A stretch of 64,000 nt of DNA. Source: Caldilineaceae bacterium. GTDB taxonomy: Bacteria > Chloroflexota > Anaerolineae > Caldilineales > Caldilineaceae. A program made the translations under genes and the position numbers. Numbering within the stretch: position 1 is the first letter of the stretch; each line of letters opens with the position of its first letter. Location of the stretch: contig JAHBVG010000016.1 of the NCBI GenBank assembly GCA_019637695.1, positions 34,145 to 98,144 on the forward strand. The letters are read 5' to 3'. The notes under the pieces were generated by a model. The model saw only the letters and a list, made by a program, of their open reading frames with translations, did no database searches and was not told where the DNA came from. Of the stretch, positions 49,870 through 60,165 are shown piece after piece.

Positions 49870-50915
49870 TGGATCGATTGTGGGAGCGAAACCTGCGCTA
49901 ACCGCTCGACGACGGCGTTCATCAGCTCGTAGAATTGTTGGGGCGATTCAACCTGCACCAGACCCACATAGAGATCCTTGATGCCCACATATCCTTTTAA
50001 ATACTTGACGATGTGCTTGCGCATGAAGATCAGCGCCTGCCTTTCGCCGTAGAAACTCCGCATTCGCTCGAAGTGGCTGGTGATAAAGACGGCTTTTTCG
50101 ACAATGTTGACCTCATGCCGATCCTGGCCGCGAAAAAACCAGGGATGGCCGATAGCTCCCCGACCAATCATAACTGCAGTGCAACCGGTGTGCGTCATCA
50201 ATCGCCCGGCGTCGGCCACCACCTCTACATCTCCATTGCCGATCACTGGCACGTCCACCGCTTCGACAACCTCGGCGATGGCATCCCAATCGGCCTGCCC
50301 GCTGTAGCCCTGATCCTTGGTGCGTCCATGGACGGCGACCAGGCTCGCCCCGTTCTCCACCATCTCCTGTACAATCGTCAGATAATTGCGCGAATTGTCG
50401 TCCCACCCCAGGCGGATCTTACCGGTCACCGGCACCGAGAGTGTGTTTGTCAGCGCCCGGAAGATCGCCCCAACCTTCTTCGGCTCGCGTAGGAGGGCAG
50501 CGCCAGCGCCTTTGCTGCTCACCTTCTCCACTGAACAACCCATGTTGATGTCGATGATCGAGGGGCCGCGCGGTTCAATGCGCTGCGCAGCTTCAACCAG
50601 TTGATTCACACTATGGCCGAAGATCTGAAAGACCATCGGGCGCTCGTGGGGCATATAAGAGAGGATGCGATCCGTGCGCTCGTTGCTGCCCTGGTTGATC
50701 GCTTCGGCTGAGGCGAATTCTGTGTAGCTCATGGCCGAACCGTAATCGTAGCAGAGCGAACGATAGGGCAGATCGCTGAAGCCAGCCATCGGCGCCAGGA
50801 TCAGCCGTCCGTAGACGGGGATATCACGTACAAAGAAGGCGGGTTCACTCAGAATTCCTCGGTGACCGGCGGCCTTCCCTGACGCCGGTTGATGGTGAGA
50901 TGGTGTCATTTTCAT
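49833..50915 (-). CDS. dusB: tRNA-dihydrouridine synthase B
   Basis: FMN enzyme that reduces uridine to dihydrouridine in tRNA D-loops with NADPH. Conserved segments are LAPMAGFSDLPYR near residue 40, IDINMGCSVEKVSSKGAGAA with catalytic Cys127, KIRLGWDD, VHGRTKDQGYSG and IGNGDVEV, and GRGAIGHPWFF. About 30 extra residues at the N-terminus make the exact start doubtful; there is no strong ribosome site at this ATG. 360 residues as drawn. It opens a row of minus-strand genes without clear functional ties and overlaps the end of tetR. Confidence 0.93.
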   Translation of the reverse strand: MKMTPSHHQPASGKAAGHRGILSEPAFFVRDIPVYGRLILAPMAGFSDLPYRSLCYDYGSAMSYTEFASAEAINQGSNERTDRILSYMPHERPMVFQIFGHSVNQLVEAAQRIEPRGPSIIDINMGCSVEKVSSKGAGAALLREPKKVGAIFRALTNTLSVPVTGKIRLGWDDNSRNYLTIVQEMVENGASLVAVHGRTKDQGYSGQADWDAIAEVVEAVDVPVIGNGDVEVVADAGRLMTHTGCTAVMIGRGAIGHPWFFRGQDRHEVNIVEKAVFITSHFERMRSFYGERQALIFMRKHIVKYLKGYVGIKDLYVGLVQVESPQQFYELMNAVVERLAQVSLPQSIHYKTAPLSVAAD

Positions 50916-50954
50916 GGCAATAGCTTACACGAAGATAGGGCAAGCCCCAAACTG

Positions 50955-51410
50955 TCAGGCTGCTTCGTGGATCATTGCAGCCACGCGAACGCCAAAGCGC
51001 CGGGCGAAAAAGTTGCCGGCCCGCCACTTGCGCCGCAGCGGAACCGGCATTTCTGCTTCATCCATTTCGCGAAATCCGAAGCGCAGATAGTAATCGATGT
51101 TGCGCTCTCCGCAGAGCAGATAGACGGGTTTGTTCGCCCCATCCACCAGAAAATGGAGCAGCGCGCCGCCAACGCCCTGTCCGCGCACAGATGGTTCCAC
51201 CACCAGGCTGCCGAATTCCTGCACACCCTGGCCCAGATCCTTCATCTGCGCAAAGCCGAGGATGCTGCCATCCTCGGCTTCGGCCATGACAAATCGCCGC
51301 CAATCCAGCCTGGTCGGGTCCAATCCTTCGCGCAAGATGCGCCGCACAATGAGCCAGCGCTCTTTCGGCGCTGCCGGGCGGAGGGTGAAATTCAGAGCGG
51401 GAGTACTCAT
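50955..51410 (-). CDS. GNAT-family N-acetyltransferase
   Basis: 151-residue acetyl-CoA-dependent acyltransferase. The acetyl-CoA-binding motif A is EFGSLVVEPSVRGQGVGGAL (RGQGVG being the pyrophosphate loop), followed by YLLCGERNIDYYLRFGF, motif B. The substrate may be an amine or an amino acid such as glutamate but cannot be told. It lies 24 nt after the dehydrogenase gene on the same strand and is likely in one transcript with it. Confidence 0.85.
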   Translation of the reverse strand: MSTPALNFTLRPAAPKERWLIVRRILREGLDPTRLDWRRFVMAEAEDGSILGFAQMKDLGQGVQEFGSLVVEPSVRGQGVGGALLHFLVDGANKPVYLLCGERNIDYYLRFGFREMDEAEMPVPLRRKWRAGNFFARRFGVRVAAMIHEAA

Positions 51411-51434
51411 TTTGATTGACGGGAAACAGAAGAA

Positions 51435-52334
51435 TTACGACTTGGTCGCGTCCACCGTGATGCCGCTCAGATTTTCTAGCGCCTTGACCAACGCGTGATT
51501 GCCTTCTGCCCCCAATCCCTTTTCCTGCAATGTGCGGTAGAGGTTGAAGATCTGGCTGGACATAATGACGGGCACGCCCAGGGCGTCCGCCTCGCGCATG
51601 ACAAGCCGCACATCCTTTTGCTGAAGGTCGATGGTGAAACCAGGCCGCCAATCGCGGTTGATGATCTGATGTCCGCGGTTGCTGAGCATCCAACTGCCGG
51701 CGGCGCCGCCGGTGACAGCATCCAGACACTTTTGCAGATCCACGCCGCCAGCCTGGGCGAAGAGGAGCGCTTCACACATAGCCAGACAGTTGCCTACCAC
51801 CAGGATTTGATTGACGAGTTTCACTGTCTGCCCCGCGCCCTGGCCGCCCACATGCGTGATGGTTTTGCCCATCGCCTGAAAGACGGGCATGGCGCGCTCG
51901 ACATCGGCAGCATCCCCGCCGATCATAATGCTAAGGGTGCCTTTGGCCGCGCCTTCACTGCCGCCGCTGATGGGCGCATCCAGGAGTTTGACGCCCTTCT
52001 CGTTCAACTTTTTGGCGATCTCGACGGTGGCCTGGGGGCTGATCGTGCTGCAATCGATCACCAGCGCGCCTTCCTTCGCCCCGTGGATGACACCGTCTTC
52101 TTCCAAAATGACCCGTTCGACATCCGGGGTGTCACTCACACAGGTGATGATAATATCACTGTGAGCAGCGACATCCGCAGGGCTTGTTCCTGCCTCTGCG
52201 CCTGCTTCGACAAATGGGTCCATGCGGCTGGCCGTGCGATTCCAAACGCGTACATGAAAACCAGCCTTGAGCAGATTGTTGACCATGCCGCGGCCCATAA
52301 TTCCCAGGCCAACAAAGCCGATCCGTTCACTCAT
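51435..52334 (-). CDS. NAD(P)-dependent 3-hydroxyacid dehydrogenase (tartronate semialdehyde reductase/HIBADH family)
   Basis: Beta-hydroxyacid dehydrogenase of 299 residues. The dinucleotide site is GFVGLGIMGRG, the substrate motif DAPISGGSEGAAKGTL (about 119-133), and catalytic Lys172 in GQTVKLVNQ. Tartronate semialdehyde reductase is the best guess because the gene upstream codes a glyoxylate-type aminotransferase, and together they can interconvert serine, glyoxylate, hydroxypyruvate or tartronate semialdehyde and glycerate. The spacing to the aminotransferase is 35 nt, in one probable operon. Confidence 0.88.
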   Translation of the reverse strand: MSERIGFVGLGIMGRGMVNNLLKAGFHVRVWNRTASRMDPFVEAGAEAGTSPADVAAHSDIIITCVSDTPDVERVILEEDGVIHGAKEGALVIDCSTISPQATVEIAKKLNEKGVKLLDAPISGGSEGAAKGTLSIMIGGDAADVERAMPVFQAMGKTITHVGGQGAGQTVKLVNQILVVGNCLAMCEALLFAQAGGVDLQKCLDAVTGGAAGSWMLSNRGHQIINRDWRPGFTIDLQQKDVRLVMREADALGVPVIMSSQIFNLYRTLQEKGLGAEGNHALVKALENLSGITVDATKS

Positions 52335-52369
52335 CTCCTGAATCCTCTCTATGTTTAGGGTTAATGTAA

Positions 52370-53530
52370 TTACCGTGCATTTTGTAGGGCTTCTTCAAAT
52401 GCGGTAAGCAACAAGGTCACGTTTTCGGCGCGGCTGTTGAACCCCATCAGGCCAACACGCCAGATCTTCCCCGCCAATTCGCCCAGGCCCAGGCCGATCT
52501 CAATGTTGTAGTGTGTAAGAAGATAGCGGGCCACGGCGCGGTCATTGATGCCCTGCGGAACCCGGATCGTGGTCAAACTTGGTAGCCGATAGTCTGCCTC
52601 AACATAACAATCCAGGTCCAGATCTGAGAGACCAATCCAGAGTAACTCGGCGTTATTGCGATGGCGCTGCCAGCACTCCGATAGTCCTTCTTCGACTACC
52701 ATGCGCATCGATTCGCGTAATGCATAGTTCAAATTAATGGGCGCTGTATGGTGGTAGCGGTGTTCTTCGCCCCAATATTGTTCGAGAAGAACTGTATCCA
52801 GGTACCAGCTTCGCACACGCATAGAGCGATTATTTCGTTTCTGTATGGCGCGCTGGCTCAGCGTGATGGGCGCAACGCCTGGCGCAGCGCTCAGACATTT
52901 TTGGCTGGCGCTGTAACAGACATCGATCCCCCATGCATCCACGTAGAGGGGGACAGAGCCAAGGCTCGTCACGCTATCCACTAACAGCAGGGTATTGTGT
53001 TCGCGGCAAAGCTCGCCGATCCCTGAGAGGGGTTGTAGCGCGCCGGTCGATGTTTCTCCGTGGACAAGGGCAAGTACAGCCGGGCGATGGCGTTCCAGCC
53101 CTTCGCGTATTTCGTTGAGATCAAAGACCTTTCCCCACGGCTTTTCCAGCCGGCGGACTTCGGCGTCGTAGCGTGAGGCGATTTCGCAGATCCGTGCGCC
53201 AAAATAGCCATTCACACCTACCAGGAGCCTGTCGCCGGGTTCGATTGTATTGGCAATTGCGGCTTCCATTGCCGCGCTGCCGGTGCCGCTCAATGGCAGC
53301 GTCACCGCGTTTTTTGTCTGACAGAGATACCGTAGAAGCTGTTGAATTTCACCCATCAAATCCACAAAGACAGGATCTAGATGACCAATCACCTGTGTAC
53401 TCAACGCCTGTAGAACGCGCGCATGAACATTCGACGGCCCTGCACCCAGCAGCAGGCGCGGCGGCACATCCAACTGTTTGGTGCCGCCCTGAGGGGCGTT
53501 TGAAAGCAAAGGTAGCTTGGTCTGCCGCAT
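52370..53530 (-). CDS. Class V aminotransferase (alanine/serine-glyoxylate type)
   Basis: PLP enzyme that moves an amino group between alanine or serine and glyoxylate or pyruvate. The PLP lysine is Lys211 in SASQKCLSAAPG, preceded by LLLVDSVTSLGSVPLYVD; the N-terminus LLLGAGPSNVHARVL and ETSTGALQPL are typical of the AGXT group. 386 residues. First gene of the glyoxylate unit, with its own promoter (53642-53670) and a leader of about 105 nt. Confidence 0.92.
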   Translation of the reverse strand: MRQTKLPLLSNAPQGGTKQLDVPPRLLLGAGPSNVHARVLQALSTQVIGHLDPVFVDLMGEIQQLLRYLCQTKNAVTLPLSGTGSAAMEAAIANTIEPGDRLLVGVNGYFGARICEIASRYDAEVRRLEKPWGKVFDLNEIREGLERHRPAVLALVHGETSTGALQPLSGIGELCREHNTLLLVDSVTSLGSVPLYVDAWGIDVCYSASQKCLSAAPGVAPITLSQRAIQKRNNRSMRVRSWYLDTVLLEQYWGEEHRYHHTAPINLNYALRESMRMVVEEGLSECWQRHRNNAELLWIGLSDLDLDCYVEADYRLPSLTTIRVPQGINDRAVARYLLTHYNIEIGLGLGELAGKIWRVGLMGFNSRAENVTLLLTAFEEALQNAR

Positions 53531-53641
53531 TACATCACTCGTTTCTTGTCGATTGAATGGGGGAAGCTTGGAGTTTTGCGATTGGGTGGAAGAATGCTGA
53601 TCACAAAATTAGCGAAGTTCCGTATATAGATTCATTTCTGA

Positions 53642-53670
53642 ATAATAAACTTAACGGTTAATATTTTCAA
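53642..53670 (-). promoter_or_regulatory. Promoter of the aminotransferase operon with palindrome in the spacer
   Basis: On the minus strand TTGAAA, 17 bp, TATTAT. The spacer holds a perfect 11-bp palindrome TTAACGGTTAA (53651-53661), a position where a bound regulator would exclude or reshape RNA polymerase. Confidence 0.62.
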
Positions 53671-53687
53671 CCTGATTTCGAGCCACA

Positions 53688-53725
53688 AAAAGACGGACTT
53701 AATCGCAAGGATAAGTCCGTCTTTT
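53688..53725 (-). terminator. Terminator of clpC
   Basis: Perfect 14-bp stem AAAAGACGGACTTA with its complement around a 10-nt loop; U-runs on both strands make it work in both directions. It lies 43 nt past the clpC stop. Confidence 0.88.
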
Positions 53726-53767
53726 GATAGCTATTAAGCGCTGAACTTTTCAATCTACTTTGACGCC

Positions 53768-56290
53768 TTACTGTTGGAGCATTGCCTCGATAGCTTCAGT
53801 CGTCTCTGTATCCTCAGCCTGAACCTCACGGTGCGCAATCGCCTCAAAGACAAATTCACCCTTCTTTGAATCGACGCCATCTGACTTCTTGTAATCTACC
53901 TGAATGGTGTCGCCAGGGGTAAACTGATTGGACAATAGCGCCTCACTCAACTGATCTTGAATCTCGTTCTGAATGACGCGACGCAGTGGGCGAGCCCCAT
54001 AATCTGGATCGTAACCCGTATCTGCGATGGCAAGCCGTGCGCCCTCGGTCAGAACCAATTCCATTTCCTGTTCGGCCAGTTGCATACGCAGTGTACGCAG
54101 TTCCAACTCTACGATCTGGGTGATCTCTTCCTTCGACAAACTGCGGAAGACCATGATCCCATCAAGGCGGTTGATGAATTCCGGGCGGAAGGTTTTCTTC
54201 AGCGCGTCCATCACCCGATTCTTCATCTGCTGGTATTCGTTCTCTTGCTGCGTCTGCTCATCGGTGGTGATGGCAAAGCCGATCCCCTTGGATCCCTGGA
54301 TCAACTTGGCGCCGATGTTGCTGGTCATGATGATCAGCGCATTGCGGAAATCGACACGGCGGCCCTTAGCGTCCGAAAGATGACCATCTTCCATGATCTG
54401 AAGCAACATGTTGAACGCCTCAGGATGGGCCTTTTCGATCTCGTCCAGCAAAATCACACAATAGGGGCGACGGCGCACAGCCTCGGTCAATTGGCCGCCC
54501 TCCTCATAGCCTATATATCCCGGAGGGGCGCCCACCAACCGGCTGACGTTGTGCCTTTCCATAAACTCGCTCATGTCGAGTTTGATCAATGCTTCTTGGC
54601 TACCGAACAAGAATTCGGCCAACGCCTTGGTCAATTCAGTTTTGCCCACACCCGTAGGCCCTAAGAAGATGAAGCTGCCGATTGGCCGTTTCGGATCTTT
54701 CAACCCGGCGCGGGCGCGGCGTACAGCCTTGCTAATGGCCTTGATTGGCTCTTCCTGGCCGATGATGCGCTTGTGGATTTCGCTTTCCATCTCCAGCAAG
54801 CGGACCCGTTCTTCGCCAGCCATGCGATAGACAGGTACGCCCGTCCACATGGCGACGACTTCGGCAATATCGTCAGCGGTGACTTGTGGGCGATTGGCTA
54901 CCTGCTGCCATCCTTCGCGCAATTTCTCTAACTTCGATTGCAACTCTACCTCGCGGTAGCGCAGATCGATAGCGTCGTCAAAGCGTTGCGTTTCCAGCGC
55001 TTCTTCTTTTTCCTTTTGCAGCTTCTTCAAATTCATGAAGGTCTCGCGCAGGCTGGCCGCATGAGGCGCTTTGTACATGCGCACACGGCTGCCCGCTTCA
55101 TCGATCAGATCGATGGCCTTGTCGGGCATAAAGCGATCCGGCACGTAACGAGCCGCAAGATGAGCGGCTGCCTCAATCGCCTCTTCGCTGATGATCAGCT
55201 TGTGATGTTCCTCATAGCGCGACTTGATCCCACGCAAGATTTCAATGGTCTCTTCAATGCCAGGTTCCGCCACCAGAATCGGCTGGAAGCGCCGTTCCAG
55301 GGCAGCGTCGCTTTCAATATACTTGCGATACTCATCAAGCGTAGTCGCGCCAATAACCTGGAGTTCACCACGACTCAGCGCTGGCTTCAGGATATTGGCA
55401 GCGTCGACACTGCTGCCAGCCGCACCGGCTCCCACCAGCATATGCACCTCGTCAATAAAGAGGATAGCGCCGCTGGTGACGATCTCATCAATGACTTTCT
55501 TCAACCGCTCTTCAAACTGACCACGATACATGGTCCCCGCCACCAGGCTACCCACATCCAACATCAAGATACGCTTGTTGAGGAGCGGCTCAGGTACATT
55601 GCCTTCGATTACCCGCTGCGCCAGCCCTTCGATAATGGCTGTCTTGCCCACACCGGGTTCACCGATCAGGGCCGGGTTATTTTTGGTGCGCCGGCTGAGG
55701 ATCTGGATCACACGCTCGATTTCGCTCTGACGTCCAATCACCGGATCCAGCCGACCTTCTTCCGCTGCCGCAGTCAGGTCCAGGCCAAGCTGATCGACCA
55801 GAGGCGTCTTCGATTCCTTCTTTTGTTTCTCTTTGGTCTGCGCCTGGCTCTGTAAAATATTGCGCGCAGTCTGTGTCCTCACGCGGTCGAGGTTGATGCC
55901 CAACCCGCGCAGCACATTAACGGCAATCCCTTCACCTTCACGAACTAAGCCGAGCAAAAGGTGCTCGGTACCAATGTAGTGATGCCCCATCATCCGGGCT
56001 TCTTCTACGGCCAATTCAATGACCCGTTTGGTGCGGGGCGCCAGTGTCGGCTTGCCAAAGGGGGTGCGTTCTCCACGGCCAACCGTACGCTCAACGGCGC
56101 GCACAACCTGTCCTGGTTCTACACCTAATTCCTTGAGTACTTTGACGGCGACACTATTCTCTTCGCGGACAAGTCCTAACAGAAGATGCTCAGTGCCGAT
56201 ATAATTATGGTTCAGCCGCAAAGCCTCTTCTTGGGCAAGGGTCAAGACCCGTCGCGCACGTTTTGTAAAACGATCGAGTTTGTCAGACAT
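53768..56290 (-). CDS. clpC: ATP-dependent Clp protease ATPase subunit ClpC
   Basis: AAA+ unfoldase that feeds substrates to ClpP. Two Clp_N repeats cover residues about 1-150 ([16 protein letters not shown] twice), AAA-1 has Walker A GEPGVGKT (210-217), a UVR-containing middle domain follows ([20 protein letters not shown] near 415-435), and AAA-2 has [10 protein letters not shown] near 550 with MSEFMERH. The middle domain and UVR separate ClpC from ClpA and ClpB. 840 residues. No mcsA/mcsB/ctsR genes adjoin it, so control differs from Firmicutes. The leader from the predicted promoter is about 220 nt. Confidence 0.95.
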   Translation of the reverse strand: MSDKLDRFTKRARRVLTLAQEEALRLNHNYIGTEHLLLGLVREENSVAVKVLKELGVEPGQVVRAVERTVGRGERTPFGKPTLAPRTKRVIELAVEEARMMGHHYIGTEHLLLGLVREGEGIAVNVLRGLGINLDRVRTQTARNILQSQAQTKEKQKKESKTPLVDQLGLDLTAAAEEGRLDPVIGRQSEIERVIQILSRRTKNNPALIGEPGVGKTAIIEGLAQRVIEGNVPEPLLNKRILMLDVGSLVAGTMYRGQFEERLKKVIDEIVTSGAILFIDEVHMLVGAGAAGSSVDAANILKPALSRGELQVIGATTLDEYRKYIESDAALERRFQPILVAEPGIEETIEILRGIKSRYEEHHKLIISEEAIEAAAHLAARYVPDRFMPDKAIDLIDEAGSRVRMYKAPHAASLRETFMNLKKLQKEKEEALETQRFDDAIDLRYREVELQSKLEKLREGWQQVANRPQVTADDIAEVVAMWTGVPVYRMAGEERVRLLEMESEIHKRIIGQEEPIKAISKAVRRARAGLKDPKRPIGSFIFLGPTGVGKTELTKALAEFLFGSQEALIKLDMSEFMERHNVSRLVGAPPGYIGYEEGGQLTEAVRRRPYCVILLDEIEKAHPEAFNMLLQIMEDGHLSDAKGRRVDFRNALIIMTSNIGAKLIQGSKGIGFAITTDEQTQQENEYQQMKNRVMDALKKTFRPEFINRLDGIMVFRSLSKEEITQIVELELRTLRMQLAEQEMELVLTEGARLAIADTGYDPDYGARPLRRVIQNEIQDQLSEALLSNQFTPGDTIQVDYKKSDGVDSKKGEFVFEAIAHREVQAEDTETTEAIEAMLQQ

Positions 56291-56518
56291 GGAGTTCTAT
56301 ACCTCAAAAGTAACTAGCGTTTCTTCCACCCATTGTATGGACAAAAGAAAAATAGCACGGTGCTGGGAATCTTGCCGTAATGCGAGTTCCGCTTTAATCA
56401 AAAGGGGATGATGTACCCTGACTTTCGCCAGTGGAAGCAGTTAAATCTCTGCGGTTCATTTAGATTGACAGTAAACCACCTGGCGATAGAGGTGATGCCA
56501 GTCGCCTGCCCTTGTGTA

Positions 56519-56548
56519 ATTGTAACGACGCGTTATCTACTTTGTCAA
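56519..56548 (-). promoter_or_regulatory. Promoter of clpC
   Basis: On the minus strand TTGACA, 18 bp, TACAAT; start near 56512. Confidence 0.6.
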
Positions 56549-56726
56549 TATCACAAAACAGCCTGTGGTTGACAATCATCCTCAGTCAGTTCATTTTAGC
56601 CCAGGTGGAGATAGGTCGCACTGTGCGGTGGATTGACGCCTTTAGAACGATAAAAGAGAGAAAGTTGTTCCCGCTATGCTCCCGAGCCAGGCGGTGGACA
56701 GGAAGGGTAGCCTTTATCCATAAAGA

Positions 56727-56758
56727 ACGTGGCACAGCCCTGAGACTGTGCCACGTTG
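56727..56758 (-). terminator. Terminator of rpsA
   Basis: Perfect 12-bp stem AACGTGGCACAG/CTGTGCCACGTT with an 8-nt loop, 28 nt after the rpsA stop; a short T-rich run follows on the minus strand. Confidence 0.75.
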
Positions 56759-56785
56759 CCATTTCGATTCAATTCGGCATGTAGA

Positions 56786-58057
56786 CTATGCCAGTTCTCC
56801 CACCGGTTCTGGTGTGTGGATTTCAGTAACTTCGACTGCATCCTCTGGCGAAACTGGCACCCAGTCATATTCAACGCTTTCCTCAGCGGGGAGTGCTTGC
56901 TTCAGGCTTAGCCCCATGCGACGCTTATCCACATCGATCCGAATAATGCGCAAATCGTATGCTTCACCTTCGGAGACAACTTCCTTAGGATGGTTGATAC
57001 GGCGATCTGCCAACTCGCTAATGTGAATCAGCCCCTCAATGGCGTCGCCATCCAGCCGGGCAAAGGCGCCAAAATTAACAAGCTTGGTAATGGTGCAGGG
57101 TACGACCTGACCCACTTCATACTTGTCCGAAACGGTGTCCCAGGGTTCGGGCTGCAAGCGGCGCAGACTCAAGCCGATGCGCTTACGATCCAGGTCGACA
57201 CTAATCACTTGAACCTTGACTTTCTGGCCGATCTTGATGACTTCGCTGGGATGATTGACGCGTCCCCAACTCAGTTCGCTCAAGTGGATCAAGCCATCGG
57301 CGCCGCCGAGGTTGACGAACGCCCCAAAGTCGGCTAGACTGCTCACCACACCTTCGATGACGCTGCCTTCGCCAAGTTCCTGCAGGAGTTTTTCCTTCTG
57401 TTCCTTGCGCCATTCGCGCATGGCTACCCGCTCGGAGAGGATCAATCGGTTGCGACGGCGATCCAGATCAATTACCTTGACCCGCAGTTCCGTATCCATC
57501 AGGCGATGCCAGCGGTCGTCATCATCTTCCATATCAGTGACTTGCAAACTCTGACTTTCACTGCTCAACTGACTGGCCGGGACAAACCCACGTACTCGAC
57601 CAATCCGGACAATGGCGCCGCCACGATTGTAGCCAGTCACAATCCCTGTGAACATTTCCTGGCTGTTCAATAGATCTTCCGCCATCTTCCAGTCTTCTTC
57701 GGCTTTGGCGCGAGCGATGCTCAGCAACATGTTGCCGTCTTTATCTTCCCGTAAGATAAAGACAGGCACTTCGTCACCGATCCTTAACTCGGCAATCTCA
57801 TCGCCTAACCGATCCAACTCACGGCCAGAAACAATTCCTTCTGACTTGAAGCCAATGTCTACGAGGATCTCGTGTCCGCGCTTATCTACAATGATCCCCT
57901 GGCGAATGTCGCCAGCCTGGGGTTCGTTATAGATGTCCTCAAATTCCTCAAGGAGCATGGCCATGGGGTGTTGACTTACGTCCACCACTGGTTCTTCTAC
58001 GGCAAACATGTAACTGCTGCTAAAGGTCTTTCCGAGTAGTGCCTGCTGTTTATTCAT
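56786..58057 (-). CDS. rpsA: Ribosomal protein S1-like protein with four S1 domains
   Basis: RNA-binding protein that helps mRNA docking on the 30S subunit. Four S1 OB-folds lie at about residues 48-118, 135-205, 222-290 and 307-377; the third and fourth are the best conserved ([20 protein letters not shown] with LIHLSELSW, and [20 protein letters not shown]). 423 residues, shorter than the six-domain S1 of Proteobacteria but like that of Gram-positive and Chloroflexi relatives. CGGAGGAAG is the ribosome site. Own promoter and terminator, so a single-gene unit. The first 30 residues and the acidic C-terminus are unusual. Confidence 0.9.
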   Translation of the reverse strand: MNKQQALLGKTFSSSYMFAVEEPVVDVSQHPMAMLLEEFEDIYNEPQAGDIRQGIIVDKRGHEILVDIGFKSEGIVSGRELDRLGDEIAELRIGDEVPVFILREDKDGNMLLSIARAKAEEDWKMAEDLLNSQEMFTGIVTGYNRGGAIVRIGRVRGFVPASQLSSESQSLQVTDMEDDDDRWHRLMDTELRVKVIDLDRRRNRLILSERVAMREWRKEQKEKLLQELGEGSVIEGVVSSLADFGAFVNLGGADGLIHLSELSWGRVNHPSEVIKIGQKVKVQVISVDLDRKRIGLSLRRLQPEPWDTVSDKYEVGQVVPCTITKLVNFGAFARLDGDAIEGLIHISELADRRINHPKEVVSEGEAYDLRIIRIDVDKRRMGLSLKQALPAEESVEYDWVPVSPEDAVEVTEIHTPEPVGELA

Positions 58058-58098
58058 AGGTTCGAAACTTCCTCCGATACAAAAATAGAATCCACGGG

Positions 58099-58127
58099 AT
58101 TATAGCCATGCCCATTTCGATTCGCAA
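58099..58127 (-). promoter_or_regulatory. Promoter of rpsA
   Basis: On the minus strand TTGCGA, 17 bp, TATAAT; start near 58092 and a leader of about 35 nt. Confidence 0.68.
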
Positions 58128-58199
58128 ATGGACATGGCGTGCAAACACGTAAACTTAAAACGCCGTTGCGGGCGTCCTGTTTCAATAGGACCAAGCCGT

Positions 58200-58616
58200 T
58201 TATTCCACAAGGGCAATGGCTTCAATCTCGATCAAAGCCCCAAGCGGCAACGCCGCCACCTGAAATGTGCTGCGCGCCGGCGGCTCTGTATCAAATGCCT
58301 CAGCATAAATACGGTTGACAACGCCAAAGTCAGCCATATCAGTCAAAAAGATTGAAGTCTTCAGAATTCGATCCATACCAGAGCCGGAAGCAGAAAGCAC
58401 AGCAGCTAGATTCGTGAGGACCTGGCGCGCCTGTTCTTCGATTCCGATCCGTAATTGACCTGTAAGGGGATTAATACCGATCTGACCAGAGGTAAAAACA
58501 AAGCTACCACTTCTGACAGCTTGTGAGTACGGGCCAACCGCGGCTGGCGCTTTCTCAGTGTTGATAATGTGGCGGTCCACAGACGATTCTCTCTCAAATA
58601 GTGCAGCGTTCATCAA
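58200..58616 (-). CDS. RidA-family enamine/imine deaminase
   Basis: Small trimeric enzyme that hydrolyses reactive enamines or imines, released for example by PLP dehydratases. Family motifs are KAPAAVGPYSQAVRSG, FVFTSGQIGINPLTG, and the C-terminal RSTFQVAALPLGALIEIEAI, where the Arg binds the substrate carboxylate. 138 residues, with about 15 extra residues before the usual start. The neighbouring PLP trans-sulfuration enzyme is a natural source of such intermediates, so the association makes sense, though the gap of 144 nt leaves co-transcription open. Confidence 0.9.
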   Translation of the reverse strand: MMNAALFERESSVDRHIINTEKAPAAVGPYSQAVRSGSFVFTSGQIGINPLTGQLRIGIEEQARQVLTNLAAVLSASGSGMDRILKTSIFLTDMADFGVVNRIYAEAFDTEPPARSTFQVAALPLGALIEIEAIALVE

Positions 58617-58760
58617 TGAGGCAACGAACTCTGCAATCCAAAAACGTGTTTAAGGGGTAAGATAATTTGGGCAAGAAAGCTTGCAAAAAGAGCAGGCTTT
58701 TGCACTAGTCCATTGTATTTCACCTTACACGAATTGTCAAAACTGACTGGTACGTAAATC

Positions 58761-60035
58761 TTATTGCTTGCTCTCTGCCATCAACAAAGGCGTCTGGATT
58801 TCTTGCAGCGCGCCATGAAGATCGACAACTATATCTTCCAATGCCTCAATGCCTACCGAGAGGCGTACCAGCCCATCGCCGATGCCAATGGCAGCGCGCT
58901 CTTCCCCTGTTAAGGATCGATGAGAAGCATGTGCAGGATAGAGAATCAAAGAGTAGACATCCCCTAAACTTGTGGCAGGCTGAATCATTTGTAAGGCGTT
59001 AAAGAATCGGAAGATCTGCTCTCGATCGGCGCCGGCAATCTCAAAAGCGACCACTGCCCCCATCCGATCACTGCCAAATTGCTGCTGGCCCAGAAGATGG
59101 TGGGGATGAGAAGGGAGACCCGGATAGTAAACATGGCTGATTCCGGGATGGGTAGTCAACCACGCGGCCAGTTGATGAGCAGTATCAAATTGACGTTCCA
59201 CACGCAGCGCCAATGTCTTCAACCCTCGCAAAAGGAGCCATGCTTCTTGAGGGCCAAGATTTGAGCCGGTCTTCTTTAGCAGATCCCAAAGCGTGGCCCG
59301 ATGTCGGCGATGGGTAATCACCACGCCTGCCATCACGTCGCCGTGCCCGCCGATGAATTTGGTCGCACTATGGATCACAAAGTCCGCGCCATCTTTGAGC
59401 GGGCGGTAAAGGATCGGGGTAGCGAAGGTGTTATCCACCAGCAAAAGTGCGCCATAGCGATGACACAAATCGGCAACTGCGCGAACATTAGTCACTTTAA
59501 GCAGTGGATTGGAAATGGCTTCAATCAGCAGAAATTTCGGGCGTTCTTCGGCCAGCAGCCGTTCCACGGCGGCGAGATCGGTTGTATCCACAAACAGGCC
59601 ACGCGCCCCCAAATTCGGCCATAAACTGTTGATCAGTGAATAGGTCGCCCCATAACAATCCTGGCCGGCCGCAATCGTCGCCCCGGCCCCGGCCCCGGCT
59701 GCCATCATCGCTAATTGGATGGCGGCCATGCCGCTGCCCGTCGCAAAGGCCACATGATCATCCACCTGCGCGGGTATGTCATGGCATTCCAGTTCCACCA
59801 TTGCCCTTTCAAAGGCGGCGACGGTGGGGTTGCCATAGCGATGATAAACAAAAAGTTCGGGATCACCGCCTAGCGCTGCATCCAGATGGTTGGTGTCATC
59901 GTAGACATGGCTGACGCTGGTATGAATTGGCCCTGCCACGGGGATCGCCTGGGAGGTTGGCTCTTTTTGGTGATAACGACGACGCTCACCACTGTGGACA
60001 ACTTTGCTAAAAAGGGATGATGGCTGATCGGACAA
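58761..60035 (-). CDS. Trans-sulfuration PLP enzyme (cystathionine gamma-synthase/lyase family)
   Basis: Cys/Met metabolism PLP enzyme. The cofactor lysine is Lys226 in HSATKFIGGHGDV; other hallmarks are YHRYGNPTVAAFE, FATGSGMAAI, LLLVDNTFATPILYRPL and the C-terminal TSLGDVYSLILYPAHASH with VRLSVGIEALEDI. It may be cystathionine gamma-synthase, gamma-lyase or methionine gamma-lyase. The start chosen is a TTG 7 nt after AAAGAGG, giving 424 residues as in the family; the frame is open to an ATG at 60215 inside mreB, which would add 60 unrelated residues. The stop lies 144 nt before the RidA gene. Confidence 0.85.
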   Translation of the reverse strand: MSDQPSSLFSKVVHSGERRRYHQKEPTSQAIPVAGPIHTSVSHVYDDTNHLDAALGGDPELFVYHRYGNPTVAAFERAMVELECHDIPAQVDDHVAFATGSGMAAIQLAMMAAGAGAGATIAAGQDCYGATYSLINSLWPNLGARGLFVDTTDLAAVERLLAEERPKFLLIEAISNPLLKVTNVRAVADLCHRYGALLLVDNTFATPILYRPLKDGADFVIHSATKFIGGHGDVMAGVVITHRRHRATLWDLLKKTGSNLGPQEAWLLLRGLKTLALRVERQFDTAHQLAAWLTTHPGISHVYYPGLPSHPHHLLGQQQFGSDRMGAVVAFEIAGADREQIFRFFNALQMIQPATSLGDVYSLILYPAHASHRSLTGEERAAIGIGDGLVRLSVGIEALEDIVVDLHGALQEIQTPLLMAESKQ

Positions 60036-60165
60036 AGGGTTGGCCTCTTTGCTGCGCAAAAACGAACTGAAGGACGGCTGGCATCCTGATCTTAAATAAC
60101 AGGTAAAACGCTTTAGTAAGTTCACAAACAAAAGGCGGCTTGCTTTTGACTGCTGAGCCGCTTGA

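Larger units (their letters stand above)
56291..56785. other. clpC leader and rpsA downstream region
   Basis: No gene is supported. The region holds the clpC promoter (56519-56548, minus strand), a roughly 220-nt clpC leader without an obvious CIRCE or CtsR site, and the terminator of rpsA (56727-56758). A plus-strand frame at 56512-56784 has no ribosome site or recognisable product. Confidence 0.6.

Noticed and set aside
56512..56784. 90-codon plus-strand frame between clpC and rpsA
   Set aside because: No ribosome site or family features; it overlaps the clpC promoter and rpsA terminator.
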